DNA of 64,000 nt from Parabacteroides distasonis (GTDB lineage Bacteria; Bacteroidota; Bacteroidia; Bacteroidales; Tannerellaceae). Positions within the stretch are counted from its first letter, which is position 1. The number at the start of each line of letters is the position of its first letter. Position numbers and translations under genes: made by a program. The notes under the pieces were generated by a model. That model worked only from the letters and a program-made list of their open reading frames with translations. It ran no database searches and was not told where the DNA came from. The stretch is from contig JAFBIR010000008.1 of the NCBI GenBank assembly GCA_021531385.1, positions 1 to 64,000 of the forward strand, given 5' to 3'. Positions 18,114-28,400 of the stretch are shown in pieces.

Positions 18114-19673
18114 CTAACTTTTTATAAGAGGTAATGTAATAATAAATTTTGTTCCTACTCCACCGTTGCCCACTTCGGCGCGGATGGATCCTTTATGATC
18201 TTCGATGATCTTGCGCACGTAGGCCAAGCCTAAACCGAAGCCTTTCACATCATGCACATTGCCGGTGGGCACGCGGAAGAAGCGATCGAACACCTTCTTC
18301 AGATACTCCTTCTTGATGCCTATGCCGTTGTCTTCGACGGAGATCAACAGCTTGCCGTTCTCGTTCCAGGTGCGGCTCATCAATTCGAGCGGTACATCCG
18401 GGCGACGATACTTGACCGCGTTGTCCATCAAGTTGAACAGGACATTCGTGATGTGCATCTCGTCCACATAGATATTTGAGTCGGTCGCTTGCAAATCGAT
18501 GTCTAACGAACCGCCATATTTCTCCACTTTCAGCACGAAGGTGTTCGCTACGTTGGCCACCAGATCGTTGGCATCCAACTCTTTCAGCTTCAAGGCTGCT
18601 TTTTGCCGCTCAAACAGCGACATTTGCAACACCTTCTCTACCAAGAAGCCCAATCGTTTGGTCTCGTCGTTGATCACGCCGGAGATATGCCTGAACACAT
18701 CCGGGCTCTTCGTGATGTCTGAATCCTTCAGCATCTGTGCGGCCAGCGAGATGGTGGAGACCGGTGTCTTCAGCTCATGCGTCATATTGTTGATGAAGTC
18801 GTTCTTCATCTCTGACAGCTTCTTCTGGCGGAAGACGATGAAGATGGTGAACACAAAGGTGATCAGCAGGATCAACGAGAAGATGACCGACGGCACGATG
18901 AAGTTGATCGAGCTCTTGAGGTAATTACTCTTCGTCGGGAAATAAACCCGGAGGTAATTCAGTTTCGAAGGGGGATCGTTGGGGAAGAGCACCTGCGTCA
19001 CCACGTCAGAGGCAATCGGCTGGTTGTTGATCTCTGCGCTTTGATACACCACGTTGCCATCCTTATTAATAACGGAGAAGACGTAGGGAAGGTTCAACCC
19101 GTTGTTCAAAAACTCTCCCTTCAGGTAATTATCCAATTTCTTGAAATCCAAACGCTCCTCAATTGGCTTCAGATTGGCCGTATAGAGGATGTTGAGAATC
19201 ACCTCCTCGATCAATCCGCCTTGGTACTGATAGCGCCGTTTCAAGGTCTTTTGCAGGTCCTTGGAGGTGTTGACGATGCTATTGGCTGACGGACGATTGG
19301 AGATGGAGGTATGCGGCTCGAACTTGTGTGAGCTGAAACTATGCATCTCTATGTGCTGTATCTTTCCGTTCGCGTCTTGAATATGTAGCTGATATTGCTC
19401 GCCGCTGATCACATTTCCTAAGCTCTGCGCATTGGGAGCGTTCTGATACATGAAGTTGTTCTCCTCTCGGTCGATGTCCTCTTCGAGGTAGCGGCGGGTC
19501 TCGTCGAGCTCTAAGTTCTTCGACACCTGGCGTAAGCTACGTTTCACCGTGTCGTTGAACTGCTCGCTACGTGTTTTGAGAATGATATTCACGTAGCTAA
19601 TTTGTAGATAGAGCAATCCTGCGAAGGCAAAACCCATTACGATAGCCAATAACCAAATTGTAGATTTCTTCAT
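18114..19673 (-). CDS. rprX: RprX-type sensor histidine kinase
   Basis: This is a membrane sensor kinase of 519 residues, partner of RprY. The start at 19673 (MKKSTIWLL) is chosen over an in-frame ATG at 19721 because it places the first membrane segment (about 5-25) at the N-terminus. A periplasmic sensing domain of about 220 residues follows, then a second membrane segment, a dimerisation helix with the phospho-acceptor His299 in MTHELKTP, and the ATPase domain with N (NLMDNAVKY), G1 (VEDNGIGI) and G2 (GFGLGLAYV) boxes. The signal sensed is unknown. Confidence 0.92.
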   Translation of the reverse strand: MKKSTIWLLAIVMGFAFAGLLYLQISYVNIILKTRSEQFNDTVKRSLRQVSKNLELDETRRYLEEDIDREENNFMYQNAPNAQSLGNVISGEQYQLHIQDANGKIQHIEMHSFSSHKFEPHTSISNRPSANSIVNTSKDLQKTLKRRYQYQGGLIEEVILNILYTANLKPIEERLDFKKLDNYLKGEFLNNGLNLPYVFSVINKDGNVVYQSAEINNQPIASDVVTQVLFPNDPPSKLNYLRVYFPTKSNYLKSSINFIVPSVIFSLILLITFVFTIFIVFRQKKLSEMKNDFINNMTHELKTPVSTISLAAQMLKDSDITKSPDVFRHISGVINDETKRLGFLVEKVLQMSLFERQKAALKLKELDANDLVANVANTFVLKVEKYGGSLDIDLQATDSNIYVDEMHITNVLFNLMDNAVKYRRPDVPLELMSRTWNENGKLLISVEDNGIGIKKEYLKKVFDRFFRVPTGNVHDVKGFGLGLAYVRKIIEDHKGSIRAEVGNGGVGTKFIITLPLIKS

Positions 19674-19935
19674 TGTAATCTCGTCTTCAATTATTCTGTG
19701 ACAAAGAACGCACGTTTTCATTTAATATTCATATAAAAAATGTAAAATATAAGGGCTTGAATTGTTAAATATAAATTATGGGTTTAAGCTATCTATTTCA
19801 TAATTAGGAGGTAGTCTCTTTGCTCAATGAGGAGTTAGGAGTTAGGAGTGAAGAATTAGGAATGAGGAGTTGGGAATTGGGAATGAGGAGTCGGGATTTT
19901 CATTCCTCAATCCTCAATCCTCATTCCTCAATTAC
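19674..19935. repeat. Intergenic A/G-rich repeat cluster
   Basis: There is no gene in this 262-base gap. From about 19826 to 19900 the plus strand carries many imperfect units of the form GGAATGAGGAGTT or GAGTTAGGA. From about 19900 to 19933 it carries the complementary form (ATTCCTCAATCCTC), so the two halves can pair into a long imperfect hairpin downstream of the outer-membrane protein gene. Related units recur at 47829-47868 and 63018-63072. Confidence 0.7.
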
Positions 19936-22752
19936 TTAGAATCTACCGGGGCCTCCGGGAGGCGGACCCATCGGGCCACGGCCACCAGGACCTGGACGAC
20001 GCATGTCACTGGCGCTTGCTCCACCCTTGAAGATGCTGAAACGATAGATGAAGTGTACCATGAAATAGCTGCTCAAGGTGTTATACTCCGCATCTTGGAT
20101 GTAGTTGGCTGTCACGGAGCGAGTGATGTTGCTTCGTTGTTGCAGCATATCATACACCTTCAAGCGCAACGTACCTTGGTTGCCCTTCAGGAACGACTTC
20201 GAGATGGAGGCGTTCCACAGTACCTCGTTCTGCTCATAGCCTTCGCCATAACCGGCGTTGGTGCTCCAGGTGATGTCGCTCTCCAGCTTGATGTCCCAAG
20301 GCAGGTAGATGGTCGTCGTACCGCCGACTCCATAATTATAGGTGTCTTGGTCGTTCTGCCCCTGCAAGCTGTTGCGTGCCTTGTTGTAGCGGATGTTACC
20401 ATTCACACCCAGATCCAGGTAAGTAGAGCGGAAGTCGATGCCTGCTCGCTCGCTGAGGACGGTGTTCTTGCTGGTGTTCTTCGCCTCGTTGATGTAGCCG
20501 TTGCGGTTATTGAAGGAGGCCATCGTCATGGAGTTGATAGAGAACTTCTTGTTCTTCAGCGGTGAGTTGAAGATCACCCGGGCGTTGGCACTGTAGTTGC
20601 CGTTCACGTTTTTATAGGAGGTAGTCTTCACACCGGTTTGTGCGTCATAGGCGGTGTAGCTCACGATGTCGTTCACCACATAGTTGCCGTTCGCCATCAC
20701 CATCAAGGCCTGTTGGCTCTCTGGTCTGAATCGCTGGAAGCGGATCATGAGGTTGTTGGTGTAGGTCGGGTCCAAATCCGGATTACCGATCTTGATGTTG
20801 GTCGGGTCAGAGATATCGGCCACCGGCTGCAACTGGGTCATGCTCGGCTGTGAGGTACGGCCATTGTAGATGATGCGCAAGTTGGTGCGCTTGTCGAACA
20901 TGTAGTTGAACTGCGCCATCGGCGAGAGGTTGAGCACCTTACGCGACAGGCTGAACAGGGTCGTGTCGCCCACGAAGCTCTCACTCTTCGAGTAGGAGGG
21001 GTCGAAGTTCAAACCGATGGTGTAGTTATATTTCGCGCGTTGCGCTTTGAAACTCAAGCTGGCACGCTGGGTGATGAAGTTGTTGCGTGTGCTCTGGCTA
21101 TAGGCCGAATCCAATACATTATATATACCGGCCTCATCTTGGCTATAGACATACTTCAACGCCTCCTGCTTGTTCTGGCTGAAGCTGTAGGTAGCTTGGA
21201 TGAAGTTGTTGTGGCCGATCGGCTCCACCCACGACAGGTAGAGTCTGTAGTTGAAGCCATTGTTCTCGTAGCGCGACTGCTGGTCGATCAACTGGTTGCG
21301 TAGGGCACTCGATTCATTGAAATATTCCAATTCAGAGCGGTTCTGTCCGTCGCTCTCTGAGTGGCTGTTGCCGCCCGTGATCGAGGCACTGAACACACGT
21401 CCCTTGCTGTTGAGCTTGCGGCTGAACTCCAAGGAGGCATTCAGTCGGTAGCCGTCGTTCTCCGTGTGGTTGCTCGTGCGGTTGGTGTTGACCGAGTCGC
21501 GGGCATTGTCGAGCGTTGTCGCATCGGTATAGCTGTCGCTCATGCTGTGGCTCAGGTTGAAGCTGGGGCGGAAGAGGATCTTCGTCAGCGTGTCTGGTTT
21601 CCACTCCATGCGGAAATCCACACCGAGATTGTCGTTCTTCGTACGGCTGCTGGCCTGTGTGTTCTCGTAGGAGGTGCTATCGCCCGGCAAGAAATTCTGT
21701 CTCTCGCTCTTGCTAAGTGCCTCGTTGTCGGAGTGTGAATAGCGGGTGTTACCGCCCAAGGTGAATAGCTTGTTGAACTCCTTGCTGAAGTTCAAGCCGG
21801 CGTTGCCAGAAGAGGTGATACCGCTACCTGCGCCAAATCCACCCATGAAACGACCTCCACCGCCCATGCCGGAGAACATCGTCGAGGCCATGTCTGAAAA
21901 TCCCATGTTGTTGGTGTTGTTTGCGCCACCCATGAAGGTGATCTGATCGTTGTTGATGAAACGGTTCACCATGGCGTTCGCCTCATAGCGATCCTCTGTG
22001 CCATAACCGGCATACGCATTACCAAACCAGCCCTGCTTCATGCCCGGTTTCACGGTCAGGTTGATCACCGTCTCCTCCTCGCCATCGTCGAAGCCAGTCA
22101 TCATGGCCATATCGCTCTTTTTGTCGAGCACCTGCAGCTTGTCAATCATCTGGGCGGGCAGGTTCTTGGAGGCCACCTTTGGATCGTCGGAAAAGAACTC
22201 TTTTCCATCCACCATCACCTTCTTTACCTCTTTACCATTCACTGTGATTTTTCCTTCGCTATCCACCTCTACGCCGGGCATCTTCTTCAAGAGGTCTTCC
22301 AAGACGGATCCCTCCGTCACCTTATAGGAGTCGGCGTTGTACTCGATCGTGTCGTTGCGCACGCTCACCTCCGGAGCCTTACCGACCACCACGGCCTCAC
22401 CTAATTCAATGGAGCCATCATTCAGCTCCAGTTTACCCACATTCACGGGGTTCTTCTTCCCGCTGACTTGCAGCGGTTGATACAGTGGGTCAAAACCCAC
22501 GAAAGTGACGTGCAGCAAGTAGTTTCCCTTTTTGACATTCTTGAGGGAAAACGATCCATTCTTCGAGCTGACCACGCCACGCACCATGGCACTATCCGTC
22601 ACGCTCAGCAGACGGACGGTAGCCTGCTCAATCGGTGTGTCAGAACCTTGCTCCACAATGGTTCCTTTGATTTCCACCCCCGATTGCTGGGCGAAGATCG
22701 CTGGTGAGAAGGCCGCCAGACATAACCATAAAAGCCATTTACCTAATCTCAT
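19936..22752 (-). CDS. Outer membrane beta-barrel (TonB-dependent receptor-like) protein
   Basis: This 938-residue exported protein has a signal peptide (MRLGKWLLWL to about IFAQQ). A carboxypeptidase-like regulatory domain follows (about 27-110, VEIKGTIVEQGS to VNVGKLELND), then a plug-like domain with EDLLKKMPGVEVDSEG and a long beta-barrel. It fits the Bacteroidetes family of outer-membrane beta-barrel proteins often annotated OMP_b-brl_3. A Gly/Met/Phe-rich patch lies at about residues 280-315. The C-terminus ends in a Gly/Pro/Arg-rich tail after the last predicted strand, which is unusual because barrels normally end in an aromatic residue of the last strand; here the final residue is still Phe. 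No SusD partner is adjacent. The substrate is unknown. Confidence 0.88.
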   Translation of the reverse strand: MRLGKWLLWLCLAAFSPAIFAQQSGVEIKGTIVEQGSDTPIEQATVRLLSVTDSAMVRGVVSSKNGSFSLKNVKKGNYLLHVTFVGFDPLYQPLQVSGKKNPVNVGKLELNDGSIELGEAVVVGKAPEVSVRNDTIEYNADSYKVTEGSVLEDLLKKMPGVEVDSEGKITVNGKEVKKVMVDGKEFFSDDPKVASKNLPAQMIDKLQVLDKKSDMAMMTGFDDGEEETVINLTVKPGMKQGWFGNAYAGYGTEDRYEANAMVNRFINNDQITFMGGANNTNNMGFSDMASTMFSGMGGGGRFMGGFGAGSGITSSGNAGLNFSKEFNKLFTLGGNTRYSHSDNEALSKSERQNFLPGDSTSYENTQASSRTKNDNLGVDFRMEWKPDTLTKILFRPSFNLSHSMSDSYTDATTLDNARDSVNTNRTSNHTENDGYRLNASLEFSRKLNSKGRVFSASITGGNSHSESDGQNRSELEYFNESSALRNQLIDQQSRYENNGFNYRLYLSWVEPIGHNNFIQATYSFSQNKQEALKYVYSQDEAGIYNVLDSAYSQSTRNNFITQRASLSFKAQRAKYNYTIGLNFDPSYSKSESFVGDTTLFSLSRKVLNLSPMAQFNYMFDKRTNLRIIYNGRTSQPSMTQLQPVADISDPTNIKIGNPDLDPTYTNNLMIRFQRFRPESQQALMVMANGNYVVNDIVSYTAYDAQTGVKTTSYKNVNGNYSANARVIFNSPLKNKKFSINSMTMASFNNRNGYINEAKNTSKNTVLSERAGIDFRSTYLDLGVNGNIRYNKARNSLQGQNDQDTYNYGVGGTTTIYLPWDIKLESDITWSTNAGYGEGYEQNEVLWNASISKSFLKGNQGTLRLKVYDMLQQRSNITRSVTANYIQDAEYNTLSSYFMVHFIYRFSIFKGGASASDMRRPGPGGRGPMGPPPGGPGRF

Positions 22753-23322
22753 AATTTTGATTCATTAATAGTTTATTTTTTCCTTGTTTTGCAGGCATAG
22801 ACAGCTGCTATCGGGAATAGTTTAATGGAACCGCCGAAGTTTTACTTTTATTAACGGTTAAACGGATTACACACCCGCACAACAGCGCATTCGGCAAATG
22901 AATAGATTTGATACACCCTCATTGGCTTAAGCATGTGGATTGTTCGGGAGAAATAGGGAAAACGGTCGAGTTGAAAAGTGCTTGCAGCCATTAAGGAAAA
23001 GGGGTGGAGCCGTATGAAAAATGTATCGGATAGGGTAATAATTCTTCGTTCAAAACTTTGGAATGTACGTTCAAAAGTTTTGAACCAACATTCCGTACTT
23101 TTGAATGTGCGTTCTGAACTTTGGAACGAAGATTTCATTCGGCTTCTTGGACTTTTTCATCCGATAGAAGAAGAAAGTAAAAGCCCATGCAAGGAAAATC
23201 CCTTCGGCATCCATAGGCAAAAGAAAGCGGGTGTATCATTAAACCTTTCCATGCTTTTCCCGTCTGAAGGATTGAAGCGCTTCGAGATAGGTATAGTAGT
23301 AAAAACGATTCAATGAAGAAAG
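22753..23322. other. Gene-free intergenic region with a nested repeat
   Basis: No reading frame in these 570 bases is convincing. The frames on both strands over 22851-23316 are generated by the repeat at 23044-23131 and have no domain. The rest is plain AT-rich DNA between the divergent outer-membrane protein and Spy-like genes, where both of their promoters must lie; I could not pick a clear TAnnTTTG for either. Confidence 0.6.
23044..23131. repeat. Nested direct and inverted repeat
   Basis: Four related units begin CGTTC or CGTAC and contain CAAAACTTTGGAA-like cores. The outer arms CTTCGTTC (23044-23051) and GAACGAAG (23124-23131) are perfect complements, and the centre contains the 15-base palindrome TTCAAAAGTTTTGAA (23070-23084). 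On the minus strand the repeat translates as a run of Phe-x-Ser/Thr-x-Glu-Arg units, but this is most likely a by-product of the DNA repeat. Confidence 0.75.
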
Positions 23323-23715
23323 ATGATGAAAAATGTGATTTGTTTATGTTTGGGTTGCGTGTTGGCAACTACCTCCCTTTTCGCTCGCGACCATCGTCGG
23401 GGTGGAGGAAGAATGGGTGAGATGAACGACTCGATCCGTTGTGAGCGGATGATCACTCGTTTGAAAATGGATGAGAAACAGGCCGCGGAGTTCCGTAAGC
23501 AACACAAACTATTTGCGCTGCAGGCGAAGAAAGAGCGTGATGCGATGCAGGCCTTGCGGGAGCAACATCAGCAGAAGATGCAGGCTTTGCGTGACAAGCA
23601 GGATGCGGAGCTGAAGAAACTCCTCACGGAGGAGCAATACAAACAGCTCAAAGAGAAGCAGCCGATGCCGAAAAAGGATCGACAGAAGGATCGGCCCAAC
23701 CGAGACAGGCGTTGA
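23323..23715 (+). CDS. Small periplasmic Spy/CpxP-like protein
   Basis: This 130-residue exported protein has a signal peptide (about residues 1-21, ending LFARD). An almost wholly helical, charged body is rich in Lys, Gln, Glu and Arg, with LKMDEKQAAEFRKQHKLF and LLTEEQYKQLKEKQ. The second stretch is like the LTxxQ motif of the Spy/CpxP family of periplasmic chaperone and stress proteins. The tail is highly basic. Either ATG at 23323 or 23326 could be used. Its neighbours are envelope proteins. Function is a family-level guess only. Confidence 0.8.
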   Translation: MMKNVICLCLGCVLATTSLFARDHRRGGGRMGEMNDSIRCERMITRLKMDEKQAAEFRKQHKLFALQAKKERDAMQALREQHQQKMQALRDKQDAELKKLLTEEQYKQLKEKQPMPKKDRQKDRPNRDRR

Positions 23716-23736
23716 TGTAGGTACTAAAAAAGAAGA

Positions 23737-23834
23737 GGGTGTGTCAAAATTTTTCAAGACAGGATGAGATGCCGGGTCAAGCCCGGCAAGACACGGAGAG
23801 AACGTCTGCATCATTTTGACACACCCACTTTTTC
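23737..23834. terminator. Long inverted repeat between convergent genes
   Basis: GGGTGTGTCAAAAT (23737-23750) and ATTTTGACACACCC (23813-23826) are perfect 14-bp complements and the right arm is followed by a T-rich stretch. The 62-base loop carries a second hairpin, the REP-like unit at 23763-23794. The pair lies between the ends of the Spy-like and DUF1080 genes and probably stops transcription from both sides. Confidence 0.6.
23763..23794. repeat. REP-like palindromic unit, copy 1
   Basis: The core GCCGGGTCAAGCCCGGC (23771-23787) is a hairpin with GCCGGG-type arms. It is flanked by GATGAGAT and AAGACAC. The 17-base core recurs exactly in reverse at 63464-63480, and a close copy with the same flanks is at 63535-63566. 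Confidence 0.85.
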
Positions 23835-23848
23835 TTTCCCTTTATTTA

Positions 23849-25141
23849 TTAGAGTGTCGTCAACTTCAAGTTGCGCCAGAGCACTTTGATGCCACCACCA
23901 TCGTGGATCTGAAGTGCGATGCGGCCCTTGCCGGCACCGATCTTGTCATCGTGGATGTTGACCATCTCCTCGCCATTCAGCCAAGTCTGCACGTTGTCGC
24001 CCTGCACCTTGATGCGCAGCGTGTTCCACTCACCCTCTTTCAGGATGGTCTCCTTCTCGTCGGGGATCTGGATCAACCAGCCGCGGCCGTATGACTCGTA
24101 GATACCACCTGTGTCGTGGTTCTTCGGAGCCACCTCAACCTGCCAGCCGTTCACCTTCACGTCCTCTTCCACGAAGGAGCGGATGAAGACACCGGAGTTG
24201 CCATCAGCCTCCTGCTTGAACTCCACGCTCAGATCGTAATCGTCATAGTAGTCGCGGGTAGCCAAATAGCCATATTTCTTGTCGGGACCGCTCTCGCACA
24301 CCAACAGGCCATCCTTCACATACCACTGCTCCGTGCCGTATGCCTCCCAGCCGGTCAGGTCTTTGCCGTTGAACAAAACAACCTCCTTGCCAGCCTTGCG
24401 CGGCAGCTCCTTGATTTTGATGTTGCGGAAAGAGGCGGGATAGCCGTGATCCTGCAAGCAGAGCACACCCTTCTTCGCCAAGCCATACTCCGGTGCGTTC
24501 GCCCATTTACCGCTGTTCTTGCGTGCGTGCCAGTCATCGCTCCAAGCCTCAAACTCCAGGATCTTCTGGCCGTTCAACCAATGCTCCACATGGCCATTGT
24601 CGAAGACGATTTTCGAGTTGTTCCATTGACCCTGCGGATTCACCTTCATCTTGCTCTTGTCGGGCAGATACATCGCGTAATCCACGCCTAACTTCTGCCA
24701 CTCCTCCAAAGGCTCGGCGAAGTTTGGCTCGTCGATCAGCTGATACTCAGGGCCAGTCACGTAGGGCACGGCGTATTGCGGGCGCTCCACTACGTGATAC
24801 AACATACCGCTGTTGCCACCTTTCGAGAGTTTCCAATCCCAAGAGAGCTCAAAGTTCTCATACTCCTTGGCGGTCACGATGTAACCGCTGGCATCGCTAC
24901 CATCGCCCTTCGCTTGGATGCAACCATCCACTACGTGCCACGGCTGCGTCAGTGTTGTGCCGTTGTAGTCTTTCCAGCCATCTAATGTCTGACCATCAAA
25001 CAGCAATACCCAACCATCGGCGACCTCTTCTGGCGTCAATGTGTTAGGCTCTTGTCCGGCACAGCCGGTAAAGAGCGCCATCGAAAGCGCACCCATCGCA
25101 AATAGGTGAGCCGCCATCGTCTTTTTCATTGCAAAATTCAT
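23849..25141 (-). CDS. Lipoprotein with two DUF1080 domains
   Basis: This 430-residue exported lipoprotein has a lipobox LFTGC at about residue 23-27. It has two tandem DUF1080 domains, now often called 3-keto-disaccharide hydrolase-like concanavalin folds, at about 40-240 and 245-430. Each contains the WHVVDG or WYVKDG type strand and a WNxLRI/WNNSKI type motif, followed by the NG-E/Q-containing strand. Such proteins are common in Bacteroidetes glycan degradation. A second in-frame ATG at 25129 (MKKTMAAH) is as likely a start as the one at 25141. It stands alone, convergent with the Spy-like gene. Enzyme activity is not shown by sequence. Confidence 0.88.
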   Translation of the reverse strand: MNFAMKKTMAAHLFAMGALSMALFTGCAGQEPNTLTPEEVADGWVLLFDGQTLDGWKDYNGTTLTQPWHVVDGCIQAKGDGSDASGYIVTAKEYENFELSWDWKLSKGGNSGMLYHVVERPQYAVPYVTGPEYQLIDEPNFAEPLEEWQKLGVDYAMYLPDKSKMKVNPQGQWNNSKIVFDNGHVEHWLNGQKILEFEAWSDDWHARKNSGKWANAPEYGLAKKGVLCLQDHGYPASFRNIKIKELPRKAGKEVVLFNGKDLTGWEAYGTEQWYVKDGLLVCESGPDKKYGYLATRDYYDDYDLSVEFKQEADGNSGVFIRSFVEEDVKVNGWQVEVAPKNHDTGGIYESYGRGWLIQIPDEKETILKEGEWNTLRIKVQGDNVQTWLNGEEMVNIHDDKIGAGKGRIALQIHDGGGIKVLWRNLKLTTL

Positions 25142-25417
25142 ACAGATCTTGATTTAGTAAGTAAATAATTAAATGAATGTGGGGGCGAAGGTAAGGAAAA
25201 TTTAGGAATGTCGTTCTGAATGGGGGCAGTAATGGGTAGGAACATCTTTATTCTTATCGGAATCACGTTCGGGAGAGGGAAACAATACTAAATGTTTCAA
25301 TGCGCTTTTGGGCGGCTTCAACCCCCTTTTGGGGCTGTTCACCGTCGGGCGGTGCTGGGGGTGGTGCCTTTCCGTTACATTTGCTACCTAAGTAGAATCT
25401 ATATAGAGGCGAAAAAG
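25142..25417 (+). promoter_or_regulatory. Divergent intergenic region with -7 box for the RND pump
   Basis: TACATTTG at 25376-25383 matches the TAnnTTTG consensus and lies 35 bases before the pump start at 25418; the upstream TTTG box is not clear. A CCCC-TTTT-GGGG hairpin lies at about 25324-25335. An in-frame ATG at 25292 is rejected as start because the promoter box would then be inside the gene and the extra residues do not resemble the family. Confidence 0.4.
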
Positions 25418-28400
25418 ATGTTTCAGAAGATTGTTCATTTCTCCGTGCGCAGCAAGCTCTTCGTGGGGTTGACAACGCTCATGCTCCTACTGGGTGGCTT
25501 GTATGCGATGTGGACACTGCCGGTGGATGCGGTGCCCGATATTACGAATAACCAGGTGCAGATCGTGACGGTCTCGCCTACGTTGGCTCCACAGGAGGTG
25601 GAGCAGTTGATCACCTTCCCGATCGAGATTGCCATGAGCAACATCATGAAGGTGCAGGAGATTCGCTCGGTGAGCCGCTTCGGCCTTTCGTTGGTAACGG
25701 TGGTGTTCGACGAGTCGGTTCCTACGTTGCAGGCGCGTCAGTTAATCAATGAGCAGATTCAAACGGTTGCCGGAGACATCCCGGAGCAACTGGGTACTCC
25801 CGAGCTGATGCCGGTCACGACCGGCTTGGGTGAGATCTATCAATATACGTTGGAGGTGGATCCTGCCTATGCCGATCGTTATGATGCCATGGAGTTGCGC
25901 ACGATTCAGGATTGGATCGTGAAGCGACAACTTTCAGGCATCCCAGGTATTGTAGAGATTAACAGCTTCGGGGGTTATCTGAAGCAGTATGAGGTGGCGG
26001 TAGATCCGGATGCGCTACGCTCGCTCAACATCACCATCGGGGAACTCTTTGAGGCCTTGAGCCGCAACAACCAGAATACAGGCGGTAGCTACATTGAGAA
26101 AATCAATCGGGCTTATTACATTCGTTCGGAGGGCATGATCAATAGCTTGCATGACATTGAGCGCATTGTGGTGACCAATCGGGGTGGCATCCCGATCCAT
26201 GTGAGCGATGTGGCGAAGGTGCGCTATGGCAGTGCGAAGCGGTTTGGTGCGATGACCATTGATGGCAAGGGAGAATGTGTGGGCGGTATCGCCATGATGC
26301 TGAAAGGGGCGAACGCCAATCAGGTGACGGCGGAGTTGGAGCAGCGGGTCGAGCGTGTGCAGAAGCTATTGCCGGAGGGTATCCGCATCGAGCCCTACTT
26401 GAATCGTTCGGAGTTAGTGAGTCGCAATGTCTCGACGGTGATCCGCAATTTAGTGGAGGGGGCCTTGATTGTCTTTGTCGTGCTGATGATTTTCTTGGGC
26501 AATGTGCGTGCCGGCATGATCGTAGCCTCCGTCATACCGTTGGCGATGCTGTTCGCGTTCATCCTGATGCGTTGCTTCGGGGTCACGGCCAATTTGATGA
26601 GCTTGGGTGCGATTGATTTTGGTATCGTGGTGGACGGCTCGATCGTGATCTTGGAGGGTATCTTGGCCCATTTATATAGTCGAAGACTGCAAGGGCGTAC
26701 GCTTACGGCAGAGGAGATGGCTGATGAGGTGGAGGCAGGCGCAGGCAAGGTGGTGCGTTCGGCTACCTTCGCCGTGCTGATTATCTTGATTGTCTTCTTC
26801 CCGATCTTGACATTGGGTGGCATCGAGGGGAAATATTTCACGCCGATGGCCAAGACTTTGGTGTTCTGCATCATTGGTGCGCTGCTGCTCTCGCTGACCT
26901 ATGTCCCAATGATGGCCTCGCTCTTTTTGAAACGCACTATAGAGCTGAAACCGACTTTGGCGGATCGCTTCTTTGTCTGGCTAAACCACATCTATCAGCG
27001 TGCCTTGACCGGCTGTTTGCGTCATGTAGGCTTGACGTTGGGGTCGGCTTTCTTGGCGCTTATCGCCAGCTTATGGCTCTTCACCCGCTTAGGGGCGGAG
27101 TTCATCCCGACCTTGGATGAGGGCGATTTCGCTATGCAGATGACGTTGCCCGCCGGTAGTTCGCTCAGCGAGAGCATCGAGCTGTCCCGTTTGGCGGAGC
27201 AGACGTTGAAGGAGCAGTTCCCGGAGATCAAGCATGTGGTCGCAAAGATTGGTACGGCAGAGGTGCCGACCGACCCGATGGCCGTGGAAGATGCGGATAT
27301 TATGATTGTGATGAAGCCTTTCAAGGAGTGGGTAAGCGCCTCCTCGCGGGCGGAGATGGTGGAAAAGATGAAGGCGGCCTTGGAGCCGTTGTCGGAGCGT
27401 GCCGAGTTTAACTTCTCCCAACCGATTCAGTTACGTTTCAATGAGTTGATGACAGGTGCTAAGGCGGATATTGCTGTCAAACTCTATGGGGAGGACATGG
27501 CTGAACTTTATGCAAAGGCAAAAGAGGCAGCTCGCTACGTGGAGCAGATTCCGGGTGCTTCGGATGTGCTCGTTGAGCAGGCGATGGGCTTGCCCCAGTT
27601 GGTGGTGCGTTACGACCGGGCGAAGATTGCCCGCTACGGCATCAATATCGAGGAGTTGAACACGATTGTCCGAACAGCCTATGCGGGTGAGGTGGCAGGC
27701 GTAGTGTTTGAGAATGAGCGTCGCTTCGACTTAGCGCTACGTTTGGATCAGGAGAAGGTGAAAGACTTGAACTTGGACAAGCTGTTTGTGCGCCCGACGG
27801 AGGGATTTCAGATCCCGATGAGCGAGGTGGCGACCATCGAACTGAACAATGGCCCGTTGCAGATCAACCGCGATGCCACCAAACGACGTATCGTGATTGG
27901 CGTGAATGTGCGTGACTCCGATATTCAGCAGGTGGTGACCGCCATTCAGCAGACGTTGGAAAAAAATATCCAGTTGAAGCCTGGCTATTATTTCACCTAT
28001 GGTGGTCAGTTTGAGAACCTGCAAAATGCCATTGATACATTGACCGTGGTGATCCCGGTCGCCTTGGCGTTGATCTTGTTGCTGCTGTTCTTCGCCTTTA
28101 AGTCGGCCACCTATACACTGGTGGTCTTTAGCACGGTGCCTCTCTCACTGATTGGCGGTATCTTGGCGTTGTGGCTGCGGGGCTTGCCTTTCAGCATCTC
28201 GGCGGGCGTAGGTTTCATCGCCCTGTTTGGCGTGGCGGTGCTGAATGGTATCTTGATGATCAACCACTTCAATGCGGTACGTCATCGGACGAACCATCCG
28301 ATGTGCACCTCCCGGGTGATTGCGGAGAGCTGTCCGCATCTGTTGCGCCCCGTTTTCTTGACCGGTTTGGTCGCCTCGTTGGGCTTCGTGCCGATGGCGA

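Noticed and set aside
22851-23316. Overlapping small genes on both strands
   Set aside because: Both frames derive from the nested repeat at 23044-23131 and have no independent support.
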